Assembly: GCF_021602345.1 (NCBI RefSeq)
Contig: NZ_BQID01000008.1
Location: 62,001-126,000, forward strand
DNA from: Pseudomonas pharyngis
Lineage (GTDB): Bacteria > Pseudomonadota > Gammaproteobacteria > Pseudomonadales > Pseudomonadaceae
Direction: 5' to 3'
DNA: 64,000 bases
Shown piece after piece: positions 54,995 through 64,000 of this stretch. Position numbers and translations under genes: made by a program. The notes under the pieces are model-generated. The model made no database searches and was not told the origin of the DNA. It saw only the letters and a program-made list of their open reading frames with translations. Position 1 is the first letter of the stretch; each line of letters opens with the position of its first letter.

Positions 54995-55291
54995 TCAAAC
55001 CCCCTCCTCCTCTTCTTCATTCACGCGATCGCGCAACTCCTTGCCAGGCTTGAAATGCGGAACGAATTTTCCATCAAGGCTGACGGACTGACCGGTCTTT
55101 GGATTACGACCGACACGCGGCGCACGATAGTGCAAGGAAAAGCTGCCAAAACCACGGATCTCGATACGATCCCCCGTGGCCAGACACTGGGACATTTGCT
55201 CAAGCATAGTCTTGATGGCCAACTCCACATCTTTGGATGAAAGCAGCCCTTGATGGGTGACAATTCGTTCGATCAACTCCGACTTCGTCAT
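54995..55291 (-). CDS. ihfB: Integration host factor beta subunit IhfB
   Basis: 98 residues. [11 protein letters not shown] start and the [22 protein letters not shown] beta-arm region (about 46-67), whose proline intercalates DNA, identify IHF-beta. It forms the DNA-bending IHF heterodimer with IhfA. The acidic C-terminal tail (NEEEEEG) is a little unusual but seen in pseudomonads. It marks the conserved border of the O-antigen locus. Confidence 0.97.
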   Translation of the reverse strand: MTKSELIERIVTHQGLLSSKDVELAIKTMLEQMSQCLATGDRIEIRGFGSFSLHYRAPRVGRNPKTGQSVSLDGKFVPHFKPGKELRDRVNEEEEEGV

Positions 55292-55442
55292 ATTTTTCCC
55301 TTCTTTTTCAAGCAGCTAGGTCAGCGCTTGAAAGGTTTTAGCACGCCCGGAAGATTTTGAACAGCCCAGGGCTTGACATATCTTTCAACTCGCCAGAACG
55401 CCCATTTTCAGGGCATAGGATTGCAAGCCCATGAACGCTCAC

Positions 55443-55721
55443 TCACCGACAAATCACCAGCATGGTTCGAGTGACGTAGCCAGCAGGATTGAAGCCGAAG
55501 GGAAACTCATCTTCATCCTGAGCATCATCAGAACGCGTGATCACCTTGTAACCTGCCCCCTTGCATTCCTTGGCAGCGCGTTTCTGACACCTTTCCCAGC
55601 CTGAACCCAAGCCGGAGCAGTCAACCTCGATGCCACTCACTCCACGCACCGCATGGGTCTTGGCGCTGGTAGCACAGCCTGCCAACACCAGCAAACCCAA
55701 CAGAACTATAAGCTTGTTCAT
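55443..55721 (-). CDS. Small lipoprotein of unknown function
   Basis: 92 residues. Lipobox LAGC with Cys at about residue 15 after a short hydrophobic signal peptide. The mature part has four further cysteines that may form two disulfides, and an acidic stretch (DDAQDEDEF). I do not recognise the family. It lies between ihfB and rpsA, with 150 bases before ihfB and a terminator between it and rpsA, so it probably has its own promoter. Confidence 0.78.
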   Translation of the reverse strand: MNKLIVLLGLLVLAGCATSAKTHAVRGVSGIEVDCSGLGSGWERCQKRAAKECKGAGYKVITRSDDAQDEDEFPFGFNPAGYVTRTMLVICR

Positions 55722-55880
55722 TCACTTCCTTATGCCAGGCGTCTGCCCGACTACTGCGATCTTCAGCCTAAGCCTAGACGCGAATAGGCGATTGATCCGA
55801 TTAAAGAAACAGACCGCCCGGCGAAGGGAATGGTTTCACTGATTGACCGGAAAGCAGTTCCCCACCAAATCGCAGGCACA

Positions 55881-55910
55881 AAAAAGGGCGACCGAAGTCG
55901 CCCTTTTTTT
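55881..55910 (-). terminator. rpsA terminator
   Basis: Perfect stem AAAAAGGGCGAC (55881-55892) with its complement (55897-55908) around a CGAA loop (TTCG on the minus strand, a stable tetraloop). T-run present on the minus strand, 15 bases after the rpsA stop. Confidence 0.93.
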
Positions 55911-55925
55911 ATGATCAGACAGAAC

Positions 55926-57611
55926 TCAGTTCTGTTTGGCCATTGCTTGACGCAGCAGTGCCGCCATGGTGGTGTCGGCTGCTTCGCCTTCCGGAGCTGC
56001 TTTCAGGCTCTGGATGGCTTCTTTCTCTTCAGCATCGTCTTTCGATTTGATCGACAGCTGAATTACGCGGCTCTTACGATCAACGCTGATGATCTTGGCT
56101 TCTACTTGCTGGCCTTCTTTCAGAACGTTGCGCGCGTCTTCAACGCGGTCACGGCTGATTTCGGAGGCTTTCAGAGTTGCTTCGATATCGTCGGCCAGAA
56201 CGATGATGGCGCCTTTGGCGTCAACTTCTTTCACGGTACCAGTGACGATTGCGCCTTTGTCGTTAACCGAGACGTACTCGGAGAACGGATCGCTTTCCAG
56301 TTGCTTGATACCCAGGGAGATACGCTCACGCTCCGGGTCAACCGACAGGATAACGGTGTCCAGCTCATCGCCCTTCTTGAAACGACGTACGGCTTCTTCG
56401 CCCACTTCGTTCCAGGAGATGTCGGACAGGTGAACCAGACCATCGATGCCGCCGTCCAGACCAATGAAGATACCGAAATCGGTGATCGACTTGATGGTGC
56501 CGGAGATCTTGTCGCCCTTGTTGAACTGGCCAGAGAAGTCTTCCCATGGGTTCGACTTGCACTGCTTGATGCCCAGGGAGATACGACGACGCTCTTCGTC
56601 GATGTCCAGAACCATGACTTCCACTTCGTCGCCGACTTGTACGACTTTCGAAGGGTGGATGTTCTTGTTGGTCCAGTCCATTTCCGAAACGTGTACCAGA
56701 CCTTCAACGCCTTCTTCCAGCTCAGCGAAGCAGCCGTAGTCGGTCAGGTTGGTTACACGAGCGGTAACGCGAGTGCCTTCTGGGTAACGGGCTTTGATAG
56801 CAACCCATGGATCTTCGCCCAGTTGCTTCAGGCCCAGGGAAACACGATTGCGCTCGCGATCGTATTTCAGAACCTTGACGTCGATCTCGTCGCCAACATT
56901 GACGATTTCGGAAGGGTGCTTGATACGCTTCCACGCCATGTCGGTGATGTGCAGCAGGCCGTCCACGCCACCCAGATCGACGAATGCGCCGTAATCGGTG
57001 AGGTTTTTGACGATACCTTTGACTTGTTGGCCTTCCTGCAGGGATTCCAGCAGAGCTTCACGCTCGGCGGAGTTCTCGGCTTCCAGGACGCTGCGACGGG
57101 AAACGACAACGTTGTTGCGCTTCTGGTCCAGCTTGATGACCTTGAATTCCAGCTCTTTGCCTTCCAGGTGCGTGGTGTCGCGCACTGGACGGACGTCAAC
57201 CAGGGAACCTGGCAGGAACGCACGGATGCCGTTAACGTCGACAGTGAAGCCGCCTTTAACCTTACCGTTGATAACGCCCTTGACCACTTCCTCAGCTGCG
57301 AAGGCTGCTTCCAGAACGATCCAGCATTCAGCGCGCTTGGCTTTTTCACGGGACAGCTTGGTTTCACCGAAACCGTCTTCAACCGAGTCCAGAGCAACGT
57401 GAACTTCGTCACCGACGTTGATGTTCAGTTCGCCAGCGTCGTTGTAGAACTGCTCCAGAGGGATCAGTGCTTCAGACTTCAGGCCAGCGTGAACGGTTAC
57501 CCAGCGAGCCTGGTAATCGATATCAACGATAACACCGGTGATGATGGAGCCTGCCTGAAGGTTCAGGGTCTTTAGGCTTTCTTCAAAGAGTTCCGCAAAG
57601 CTTTCGCTCAT
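55926..57611 (-). CDS. rpsA: 30S ribosomal protein S1
   Basis: 561 residues with six S1 (OB-fold) repeats. The last four are the most regular, each ending in a form like RISLGIKQ (e.g. [31 protein letters not shown]). It helps unstructured mRNA initiate translation on the ribosome. It starts [13 protein letters not shown] as in enteric S1. It lies 119 bases downstream of cmk, and the leader carries two small hairpins. Confidence 0.98.
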   Translation of the reverse strand: MSESFAELFEESLKTLNLQAGSIITGVIVDIDYQARWVTVHAGLKSEALIPLEQFYNDAGELNINVGDEVHVALDSVEDGFGETKLSREKAKRAECWIVLEAAFAAEEVVKGVINGKVKGGFTVDVNGIRAFLPGSLVDVRPVRDTTHLEGKELEFKVIKLDQKRNNVVVSRRSVLEAENSAEREALLESLQEGQQVKGIVKNLTDYGAFVDLGGVDGLLHITDMAWKRIKHPSEIVNVGDEIDVKVLKYDRERNRVSLGLKQLGEDPWVAIKARYPEGTRVTARVTNLTDYGCFAELEEGVEGLVHVSEMDWTNKNIHPSKVVQVGDEVEVMVLDIDEERRRISLGIKQCKSNPWEDFSGQFNKGDKISGTIKSITDFGIFIGLDGGIDGLVHLSDISWNEVGEEAVRRFKKGDELDTVILSVDPERERISLGIKQLESDPFSEYVSVNDKGAIVTGTVKEVDAKGAIIVLADDIEATLKASEISRDRVEDARNVLKEGQQVEAKIISVDRKSRVIQLSIKSKDDAEEKEAIQSLKAAPEGEAADTTMAALLRQAMAKQN

Positions 57612-57629
57612 TTTAATTCCTGTTGATTA

Positions 57630-57670
57630 GGGCGAAAAATACGCCCATCTCCACATCCCAGACAATGTGG
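57630..57670 (-). promoter_or_regulatory. rpsA leader hairpins
   Basis: Two short stems just upstream of the rpsA start: GGGCG/CGCCC (57630-57634 with 57642-57646) and CCACAT/ATGTGG (57651-57656 with 57665-57670). S1 represses its own translation in E. coli through leader hairpins, so these may serve that role here (inference). Confidence 0.4.
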
Positions 57671-57730
57671 GTTAGTTTCATTTAAAAGAAGCGCCACAGG
57701 ACTATGACTGGTCCCCTGCGGTCTTCTTGG

Positions 57731-58420
57731 TCACCCGGCGATATCGCGAATGGCGATCTCGCTCATGATGCGTTCAAGCACCTGATCGATGGACAGCTCC
57801 GTGGAATCCAGCTGTATGGCGTCGGCCGCCGGCTTGAGCGGGGCCACCGCTCGCTGGGTATCACGCTCGTCGCGCGCACGGATCTCATCTAGCAGACTCG
57901 ACAGACTAACACCCTCGACCTTGCCCTTCAACTGCAAATATCGACGGCGCGCCCTCTCCTCGGCACTGGCGGTCAGGAAAATCTTCAAGGGTGCATTCGG
58001 AAAAACCACCGTACCCATGTCGCGACCATCGGCCACCAGACCCGGCGACTCCTGGAAAGCACGCTGGCGCTGCAGCAGCGCTTCGCGCACAGCCGGCAAT
58101 GCGGCCACCTGAGAAGCGCCGGATCCGACGCTTTCAGTGCGGATGACATCGCTGACTTCGTCACCTTCCAGAATGATGCGTTGCAGCTGACCGTCGGTCG
58201 CCGCGATGAACTGCACATCCAGATGAGCCGCCAGTTTCTTCAGCAGCTCTTCATTGGTCAGGTCGACACCATGGTTGTGCGCAGCAAATGCCAGCAGGCG
58301 ATACAGCGCACCGGAGTCCAGCAGGTTCCAGCCCAGACGCTTGGCCAGAATCCCGGCTACGGTGCCTTTGCCCGAGCCGCTTGGCCCATCGATGGTGATG
58401 ACCGGTGCAATGTTGTTCAC
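57731..58420 (-). CDS. cmk: Cytidylate kinase
   Basis: 229 residues. It phosphorylates CMP and dCMP using ATP. P-loop GPSGSGKGT (13-21), DSGALYR (about 36-42) for CMP binding, [13 protein letters not shown], and [12 protein letters not shown] are Cmk motifs. It overlaps the tyrA-aroA gene by four bases. cmk immediately before rpsA is a conserved arrangement in gamma-proteobacteria. Confidence 0.97.
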   Translation of the reverse strand: MNNIAPVITIDGPSGSGKGTVAGILAKRLGWNLLDSGALYRLLAFAAHNHGVDLTNEELLKKLAAHLDVQFIAATDGQLQRIILEGDEVSDVIRTESVGSGASQVAALPAVREALLQRQRAFQESPGLVADGRDMGTVVFPNAPLKIFLTASAEERARRRYLQLKGKVEGVSLSSLLDEIRARDERDTQRAVAPLKPAADAIQLDSTELSIDQVLERIMSEIAIRDIAG

Positions 58421-60660
58421 GACTGAGCCTCTTGCGCCACACGAATGCCGACCTGCGCGCAGAGCGCCAGGAAGTTCGGGAACGATGTCGCGACGTTGGC
58501 GCAGTCATGGATGCGGATCGGTGCCGTGGCGCGCAGTGAGGCCACGCTGAATGCCATCGCGATGCGGTGATCGCCATGACCATGCACTTCGCCGCCGCCG
58601 ATCTGGCCGCCGTCGATGATGATGCCGTCCGGGGTCGGTTCGCACTTGACGCCCAGCGCCAGCAAACCGTCCGCCATGACCTGGATACGGTCCGATTCCT
58701 TGACCCGCAGCTCTTCGGCGCCGGTCAGCACGGTGCGCCCTTCGGCACAGGCCGCGGCCACGAACAGCACCGGGAATTCGTCGATGGCCAGCGGAACCAG
58801 CGCTTCCGGAATCTCGATACCCTTGAGTTTAGCCGCTCGCACGCGCAGGTCGGCAACCGGCTCGCCACCCACTTCACGCTGGTTTTCCAGAGTGATGTCG
58901 GCGCCCATCAGACGCAGGATGTCGATTACGCCGGTGCGGGTCGGGTTGATGCCTACGTGCTCGAGCACCAGCTCCGAGCCTTCAGCGATCGATGCGGCCA
59001 CCAGGAAGAACGCCGACGACGAGATGTCGCCAGGCACTTCGATGTGGGTCGCGGTCAGCTTGCCACCAGACTCAACCGATGCCGTGGCACCGTTGACGCT
59101 CACCGGATAGCCAAAGCCGCGCAGCATACGCTCGGTGTGATCACGGGTCGGTGCCGGCTCGGTCACGGTGGTCTTGCCTTCGGCGTACAGACCCGCCAGC
59201 AGCAGGCAGGATTTAACCTGGGCACTGGCCATCGGCATGGTGTAGGTCAGGCCTTTAAGCTTGTGACCGCCACGAATGGTCATCGGTGGACGACCCTCGG
59301 CAGCGGTTTCGATCACGGCGCCCATTTCCCGCAGCGGGTTGGCGACGCGATTCATCGGGCGCTTGGACAACGAAGCGTCACCGGTCAGGGTGCTGTCGAA
59401 ATCCTGCGCGGCCAGCAGGCCGGACAGCAGGCGCATCGAAGTGCCGGAGTTGCCCAGATAGATCGGGCCCGGCGCAGGCTTCAGGCCATGCAGGCCGACA
59501 CCGTGGATGGTCACGCGGCCGTGATGCGGGCCTTCGATGACCACGCCCATGTCGCGGAACGCCTGCAAGGTCGCCAGGGCGTCTTCGCCCTCGAGGAAGC
59601 CTTCGACTTCGGTGACGCCTTCAGCCAGGGAACCGAGCATGATCGAACGGTGGGAAATCGATTTGTCACCCGGTACGCGAATCCGACCGGACAGGCGGCC
59701 ACCAGGTTGAGCCAGGAAAATCAGATCGTTGGAATTCATAGCGTCCACATAGGCCCTGCGGGCCAGGATTTTACTGAAATGCTCGCGGGCAACCCGGGCG
59801 CGCGTGAAGACGCCCAACAATTGGTGCCCATCCCCTGCATCGACCGCGTCGCGCAAGGCGTCGAGGTCGCTGCGAAATGTATCGAGAGTGCGCAGGACAG
59901 CCTCGCGGTTGGCGAGAAAGATGTCATGCCACATGACCGGGTCGCTTCCGGCGATTCTTGTGAAATCACGGAAACCGCCCGCAGCGTAACGGAAGATCTC
60001 AAGGTTTTCATTGCGCTTGGCCAGCGAATCGACCAGACCGAAGGCCAGCAGGTGCGGCAGATGACTGGTTGCGGCCAGCACTTCATCGTGACGCTCGACC
60101 TGCATGTGCTCGACGTCGGCGCCCAGCTCGCGCCACAAACGATCAACCATCGCCAGGGCAGCCGGATCGGTCTGCTCCAGCGGGGTCAGAATCACTTTAT
60201 GACGGCGGAACAGCTCTGAGTTGGAGGCTTCCACCCCGCTCTGCTCGGAGCCGGCAATCGGATGCCCCGGCACGAAACGCGCCGGCATGCCGCCGAACGC
60301 CTCGGTCGCCGCACGCACCACATTGCCCTTGGCGCTGCCGACATCCGTGAGAATCGCCTGCCCCAGGTCCATGCCGGCCAGACGGGCCAGCACTTTTTCC
60401 ATGGCCAGGATCGGCACCGCCAACTGGATCACGTCCGCGCCCTGGCAAGCCTTGACCAGATCGTCTTCGCAGCGATCCACCACACCCAACTCGACCGCCA
60501 GCTTGCGCGATTGCGGGTCGAGGTCGACCCCGACCACTTCGCGGCACACGCCACTTTCACGCAAGCCTTTGGCAAACGAACCACCGATCAACCCCAGACC
60601 GACCACCACCAAGCGCCCGATCATAGGTGCAGCAGATTGCAGCGCAGTGACATCACCCAC
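58417..60660 (-). CDS. aroA: Fused prephenate dehydrogenase / 3-phosphoshikimate 1-carboxyvinyltransferase
   Basis: 747 residues. 1-300: TyrA-type dehydrogenase with cofactor motif GLGLIGGS (21-28) and [11 protein letters not shown], making 4-hydroxyphenylpyruvate or arogenate product. From about 308: EPSP synthase (AroA), with [14 protein letters not shown] (PEP site), [12 protein letters not shown] and the late KESDRI. This fusion is known in pseudomonads. The GTG at 60660 overlaps the hisC end by eight bases; an ATG at 60624 directly before the Rossmann fold is the alternative, but its ribosome-binding site is poor. Confidence 0.95.
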   Translation of the reverse strand: MGDVTALQSAAPMIGRLVVVGLGLIGGSFAKGLRESGVCREVVGVDLDPQSRKLAVELGVVDRCEDDLVKACQGADVIQLAVPILAMEKVLARLAGMDLGQAILTDVGSAKGNVVRAATEAFGGMPARFVPGHPIAGSEQSGVEASNSELFRRHKVILTPLEQTDPAALAMVDRLWRELGADVEHMQVERHDEVLAATSHLPHLLAFGLVDSLAKRNENLEIFRYAAGGFRDFTRIAGSDPVMWHDIFLANREAVLRTLDTFRSDLDALRDAVDAGDGHQLLGVFTRARVAREHFSKILARRAYVDAMNSNDLIFLAQPGGRLSGRIRVPGDKSISHRSIMLGSLAEGVTEVEGFLEGEDALATLQAFRDMGVVIEGPHHGRVTIHGVGLHGLKPAPGPIYLGNSGTSMRLLSGLLAAQDFDSTLTGDASLSKRPMNRVANPLREMGAVIETAAEGRPPMTIRGGHKLKGLTYTMPMASAQVKSCLLLAGLYAEGKTTVTEPAPTRDHTERMLRGFGYPVSVNGATASVESGGKLTATHIEVPGDISSSAFFLVAASIAEGSELVLEHVGINPTRTGVIDILRLMGADITLENQREVGGEPVADLRVRAAKLKGIEIPEALVPLAIDEFPVLFVAAACAEGRTVLTGAEELRVKESDRIQVMADGLLALGVKCEPTPDGIIIDGGQIGGGEVHGHGDHRIAMAFSVASLRATAPIRIHDCANVATSFPNFLALCAQVGIRVAQEAQS

Positions 60661-61765
60661 GAGCCAGAACCTTACGCAGCGCTTCGAGGAAGCGGCTGTT
60701 TTCCGCCGGCAGACCGATGGTCACCCGCAGATGATTCGGCATGCCGTAGTTGGCCACCGGACGCACGATCACGCCTTCGCGCAGCAGGCCCTGAAATACA
60801 GGAGCCGCCACCTGACCGAGGTCGACGCAGATAAAGTTGCCCTTGGATGGAATCCAGCTCAGACCCAGCTCACGAAAACCTGCTTCCAGCTGTTGCATGC
60901 CGGACTCGTTGAGCTGCCGGCTCTGCGCCAGATATTCCTCGTCCTTCAGCGCCGCACACGCCGCCGCCAAGGCCAGGCTGTTGACGTTGAATGGCTGACG
61001 TACCCGGTTCAGCACGTCCGCCACCACCGGGGTAGACAGACCATAGCCAACGCGCAGCGCCGCCAGACCGTAAGCCTTGGAGAACGTGCGCGAGACCAAC
61101 AGATTCGGGTAAGCGGCGAGGAAATCCAGACCATCCGGCAGATCGCTGCCTTCGGCATATTCGATGTAGGCCTCGTCCAGCACCACCAGCACATGCTCCG
61201 GCACATCCTGCAGGAACTCGTCCAGCGCTTCGGCGCCGAACCAGGTACCGGTCGGGTTGTTCGGGTTGGCGATGAACACCACGCGAGTGTTGGCGTCGAT
61301 CGCGGCCAGCATGGCCGGCAGATCATGCCCCCAATCCTTGGCCGGAACGACCTTGGCCTGAGCGCCGACTGCCTGGGTCGCAATCGGGTAGACCGCAAAC
61401 GCGTGCTCGCTGAACACAGCATTCAGGCCCGGCGCCAGATAGGCGCGCGCCACCAGCTCGAGAATGTCGTTGGAGCCATTGCCCAAAGTCACCTGGTTCA
61501 GCTCGACACGGCACTGCTCGGCCAGCAGGGATTTCAAGACAAAACCGTTGCCGTCCGGATAACGGGTCAGCTCGTCCAGCGCTTCGCGGATTGCGGCCAG
61601 CGCTTTCGGACTCGCGCCCAACGGATTTTCGTTGCTCGCCAGTTTGACAATGCTCGCCGGATCCAGGTCCAGTTCGCGAGCCAGCTCGTCCACGGGTTTG
61701 CCCGGTACGTATGGCGAAAGTTGTTGCACGCCCGGCTGTGCCAGAGCGAGGAAGTTGCCACTCAT
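60653..61765 (-). CDS. hisC: Histidinol-phosphate / aromatic aminotransferase HisC
   Basis: 370 residues, fold-type I aminotransferase. NENPLGASPKA near residue 52, NPNNPTGTW (about 160), DEAYIEYAEG (about 200) and the PLP lysine in SRTFSKAYGLAALRVGYG (about 223-226). The position between pheA and tyrA-aroA points to transamination of phenylpyruvate or hydroxyphenylpyruvate as its main job, not histidine synthesis; this is inference. ATG 61765 was chosen over a GTG three codons upstream. Confidence 0.93.
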   Translation of the reverse strand: MSGNFLALAQPGVQQLSPYVPGKPVDELARELDLDPASIVKLASNENPLGASPKALAAIREALDELTRYPDGNGFVLKSLLAEQCRVELNQVTLGNGSNDILELVARAYLAPGLNAVFSEHAFAVYPIATQAVGAQAKVVPAKDWGHDLPAMLAAIDANTRVVFIANPNNPTGTWFGAEALDEFLQDVPEHVLVVLDEAYIEYAEGSDLPDGLDFLAAYPNLLVSRTFSKAYGLAALRVGYGLSTPVVADVLNRVRQPFNVNSLALAAACAALKDEEYLAQSRQLNESGMQQLEAGFRELGLSWIPSKGNFICVDLGQVAAPVFQGLLREGVIVRPVANYGMPNHLRVTIGLPAENSRFLEALRKVLARG

Positions 61766-61777
61766 TGCTACCACCCC

Positions 61778-62872
61778 TTAAAGAACTGCTTTCGGGTAGG
61801 AACCCAGCACCTTGAGTGCTACTGCTTCCTGACTGATCTTTTCCAGTACACCTTTGATCAGCGGATCACGGTGATGGCCGACGAAGTCGATGAAGAACAC
61901 GTAGGTCCATTTACCACTGCGCGACGGACGGGTTTCGATCCGGGTCAGGTCGATCCCGTTGTCATGGAACGGCACCAGCAGCTCATGGAGCGCGCCGGGC
62001 TTGTTGCTCATGGACACGATGATCGAAGTTTTGTCGTCGCCGGTCGGCGGCACTTCCTGGTTGCCGATCATCAGGAAGCGCGTGGAGTTGTCCGGGCGAT
62101 CTTCGATCTTCTCGGCCAGACGAGTCAGGCCGTACAACCCGGCCGCCATGTCACCGGCGATCGCTGCCGAATTCCACTCACCCTTGACCCGCTTGGCCGC
62201 TTCGGCGTTGCTGGACACCGCCACGCGCTCGACATTCGGGTAATGGGCGTCCAGCCACTTGCGGCACTGCGCCAACGACTGGGCATGGGAATAGATGCGG
62301 CTGATGCTGTCGGTCTTGGTGTTTTCACCGACCAGCAGGTGGTGGTGAATCCGCAGCTCGACTTCGCCGCAGATCACCATGTCGTGCTCGAGGAAGCTGT
62401 CGAGGGTGTGGTTGACCGCGCCTTCGGTGGAGTTTTCCACCGGCACCACGCCAAAATTCACCGCACCGGCCGCCACTTCACGGAACACTTCGTCGATCGC
62501 CGCCATCGGCTTGCTGATCACTGCGTGCCCAAAGTGCTTCATGGCCGCCGCTTGGGTGAAGGTGCCTTCCGGACCGAGATAAGCCACTTTCAGCGGATTC
62601 TCGAGGGCCAGGCACGAAGACATGATTTCGCGGAACAAGCGCGCCATCTCTTCGTTGCCCAGCGGGCCCTTGTTGCGCTCCATCACGCGTTTGAGGACCT
62701 GCGCCTCACGCTCGGGACGGTAGAACACCGGCTGCTCGCCTTCGGCCAGACTGGCCATCTTGACCCGGGCAACTTCTTCTGCGCAGCGCGCGCGATCACT
62801 GATCAGCTGGAGAATCTTCTCATCCAGATTATCGATGCGAACGCGCAGTGCCTTGAGCTCCTGCTCGGACAT
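61778..62872 (-). CDS. pheA: Chorismate mutase / prephenate dehydratase PheA
   Basis: 364 residues. 1-90: AroQ chorismate mutase helix bundle (LKALRVRIDNLDEKILQLIS). About 95-275: prephenate dehydratase with YLGPEGTFTQAA, VVPVENSTEGAVNHTLD and DNSTRFLMIG. 285-360: ACT domain with KPGALHELL and the ESRP-like ETRPSRSG site for phenylalanine feedback. It makes phenylpyruvate from chorismate. Adjacent to serC by one-base overlap and followed by hisC after 12 bases. Confidence 0.96.
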   Translation of the reverse strand: MSEQELKALRVRIDNLDEKILQLISDRARCAEEVARVKMASLAEGEQPVFYRPEREAQVLKRVMERNKGPLGNEEMARLFREIMSSCLALENPLKVAYLGPEGTFTQAAAMKHFGHAVISKPMAAIDEVFREVAAGAVNFGVVPVENSTEGAVNHTLDSFLEHDMVICGEVELRIHHHLLVGENTKTDSISRIYSHAQSLAQCRKWLDAHYPNVERVAVSSNAEAAKRVKGEWNSAAIAGDMAAGLYGLTRLAEKIEDRPDNSTRFLMIGNQEVPPTGDDKTSIIVSMSNKPGALHELLVPFHDNGIDLTRIETRPSRSGKWTYVFFIDFVGHHRDPLIKGVLEKISQEAVALKVLGSYPKAVL

Positions 62873-63957
62873 CAGGAATGCTCCTTCTCGAATTCAGCCA
62901 TGTAGCCAACCAGCGCTTCGACGGCGTCCAGACCCAGGGCGTTGTAGATCGAGGCACGCATACCGCCAACCGAACGATGGCCCTTGAGGTTGAGCAGGCC
63001 ACGGGCGTCGGCACCGGCCAGAAACGCCTTGTCCAGACGCTCGTCAGCCAGACGGAACGGCACGTTCATCCACGAGCGGGCGTTGACGCTGATCGGGTTG
63101 GTATAGAAATCGCTGTTGTCGATGAAGCCGTACAGGCGATCTTTCTTTGCCTTGTTGCGCTGCTCCATCGCGGCGACACCGCCCTGCTCCTTCAGCCATT
63201 CGAAGACCAGGCCCGAGAGGTACCAGGAATAGGTGGCCGGGGTGTTGTACATCGAGCCGTTATCGGCGGAGATCTTGTAGTCGAGCATGGTCGGGCATGA
63301 ACTGCGAGCGCGGCCCAGCAGGTCTTCACGAACGATCACTACAACCAGACCGCTCGGGCCGATGTTCTTCTGGGCGCCGGCGTAGATCAGGCCGTACTGC
63401 GACACATCGATCGGACGCGAGAGGATATCGGAGGACATGTCGACCACCAGCGGAACGTCACCGGCCTCGGGAACCCAGTCGAACTGCAGGCCGCCAATGG
63501 TTTCGTTGGACGCATAGTGCAGATAGGCCGCACCCGGAGTCAGCTTCCACTCGTTCTGACCAGGGATGGCCAGGTAGTCATAAGGCTTGGCGCTGGCAGC
63601 AACGTTGATGTTGCCGAAGCGACGCGCTTCCTCGATGGCTTTCTTCGACCAGATGCCGGTTTCGACATAGTCGGCAGTACCGTTCTCGGGCAGCAGGTTC
63701 AGCGGAATCTCGGCGAACTGTTGGCTCGCACCGCCCTGCAGGAACAGCACTTTGTAATTGGAGGGGATGGACAGCAGGTCGCGCAGGTCTTGTTCGGCCT
63801 TCTCGGCGATGGCTACGTAGTCATCACTGCGATGGCTCATTTCCATGACCGACAGACCCTTGCCGTGCCAGTCGAGCATCTCGGACTGGGCACGCAACAG
63901 GACAGCTTCAGGCAGCGCAGCGGGACCTGCGCAGAAGTTATAGGCTCGTTTGCTCAC
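62872..63957 (-). CDS. serC: Phosphoserine aminotransferase SerC
   Basis: 361 residues. SKRAYNFCAGPAALP opens the protein as in other SerC enzymes; the PLP lysine is in YAGAQKNIGPSGL (about 195), and GGMRASIYNALG near the end binds phosphate. It converts 3-phosphohydroxypyruvate to phosphoserine. It also acts in pyridoxal phosphate synthesis in E. coli. There is no ATG in frame; GTG 63957 gives the usual family start, and a GTG two codons upstream is possible. GAGAG lies at suitable spacing. It heads the serC-pheA-hisC-aroA-cmk-rpsA run. Confidence 0.95.
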   Translation of the reverse strand: MSKRAYNFCAGPAALPEAVLLRAQSEMLDWHGKGLSVMEMSHRSDDYVAIAEKAEQDLRDLLSIPSNYKVLFLQGGASQQFAEIPLNLLPENGTADYVETGIWSKKAIEEARRFGNINVAASAKPYDYLAIPGQNEWKLTPGAAYLHYASNETIGGLQFDWVPEAGDVPLVVDMSSDILSRPIDVSQYGLIYAGAQKNIGPSGLVVVIVREDLLGRARSSCPTMLDYKISADNGSMYNTPATYSWYLSGLVFEWLKEQGGVAAMEQRNKAKKDRLYGFIDNSDFYTNPISVNARSWMNVPFRLADERLDKAFLAGADARGLLNLKGHRSVGGMRASIYNALGLDAVEALVGYMAEFEKEHS

Positions 63958-64000
63958 ATCCACTCTCGCTATGCAATCACGGTAGCGGACAGAGCAAACA

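Noticed and set aside
31630-55291. Prophage or integrative element around the atypical O-antigen region
   Set aside because: No integrase, transposase, tRNA attachment site or direct repeats seen; location between wbpM and ihfB is the standard O-antigen position, so exchange by homologous recombination in the flanks is simpler.
55830-57575. 581-codon plus-strand frame opposite rpsA
   Set aside because: Antisense shadow; its F/D/V-rich repetitive translation mirrors the repeated S1 domains.
60221-62905. 894-codon plus-strand frame opposite aroA, hisC and pheA
   Set aside because: Antisense to three well-identified genes in their normal order; translation unlike a real protein.
1-64000. CRISPR arrays, rRNA or tRNA genes
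   Set aside because: No regularly spaced direct repeats, and no cloverleaf or rRNA sequences recognised on reading; a tRNA scan was not possible.

Overview
The window looks like chromosome of a Pseudomonas of the fluorescens group. Evidence: high-GC coding, an OprI lipoprotein gene, a fluorescens/putida-type REP sequence, a tyrA-aroA fusion, and gene orders I recall from P. aeruginosa PAO1 (oprI to greB to tatD in one block; wbpM to O-antigen genes to ihfB-rpsA-cmk-aroA-hisC-pheA-serC in another). This is recollection of synteny, not a database search.

Layout. 1-16 kb: housekeeping genes. These are a DAHP synthase, a small GNAT acetyltransferase, oprI, a periplasmic L,D-transpeptidase, tesA head to head with an ABC exporter pair, greB, a DoxX protein, an MltF-like lytic transglycosylase, tatD, a chemoreceptor, a thioesterase and a CHAD protein. 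16-26 kb: a patatin-like protein and the complete potassium uptake system kdpFABC-kdpDE on the minus strand. A KdpE-box-like sequence precedes kdpF and a hairpin repeat lies between kdpB and kdpC. 26-32 kb: an ethanolamine-type permease, a DUF1989 protein with a divergent TetR regulator, an SDR plus ketoacyl-synthase pair, and a ComEA-like protein.

31.6-55 kb: an O-polysaccharide locus in the classical pseudomonad position between wbpM and ihfB. Several of its genes are visibly richer in A/T than the flanks. On the minus strand, rmlB-rmlD-rmlA, a GT2 enzyme, a 4-reductase-like epimerase, wbpL and a two-domain GT2 protein supply sugars, initiate the chain and extend it. A second minus-strand set contains wzm-wzt (ABC export; the Wzt has a C-terminal sugar-binding domain), a 1626-residue multidomain enzyme, a possible small membrane protein and an epimerase. 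Between this set and wbpM lies a plus-strand insert: cysC (APS kinase), an FAD/NAD(P)-binding protein and an SGNH-type esterase.

The most interesting reading is that this locus makes a sulfated surface polysaccharide. The giant enzyme begins with a PAPS-dependent sulfotransferase domain, followed by a coiled coil, four short repeats, a WbsX-like domain, a GT2 domain and a GT4 domain. The nearby stand-alone cysC would make the PAPS donor. No Wzx, Wzy or Wzz is present, so export should go through Wzm/Wzt. The Wzt C-terminal domain may recognise a capped chain end, which here could be sulfate (inference).

55-64 kb: the conserved minus-strand block serC-pheA-hisC-tyrA/aroA-cmk-rpsA-ihfB, covering serine and aromatic amino acid synthesis, CMP kinase, ribosomal protein S1 and IHF-beta. 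Several very long open frames antisense to kdp, aro and rpsA genes are high-GC shadows and were left out.
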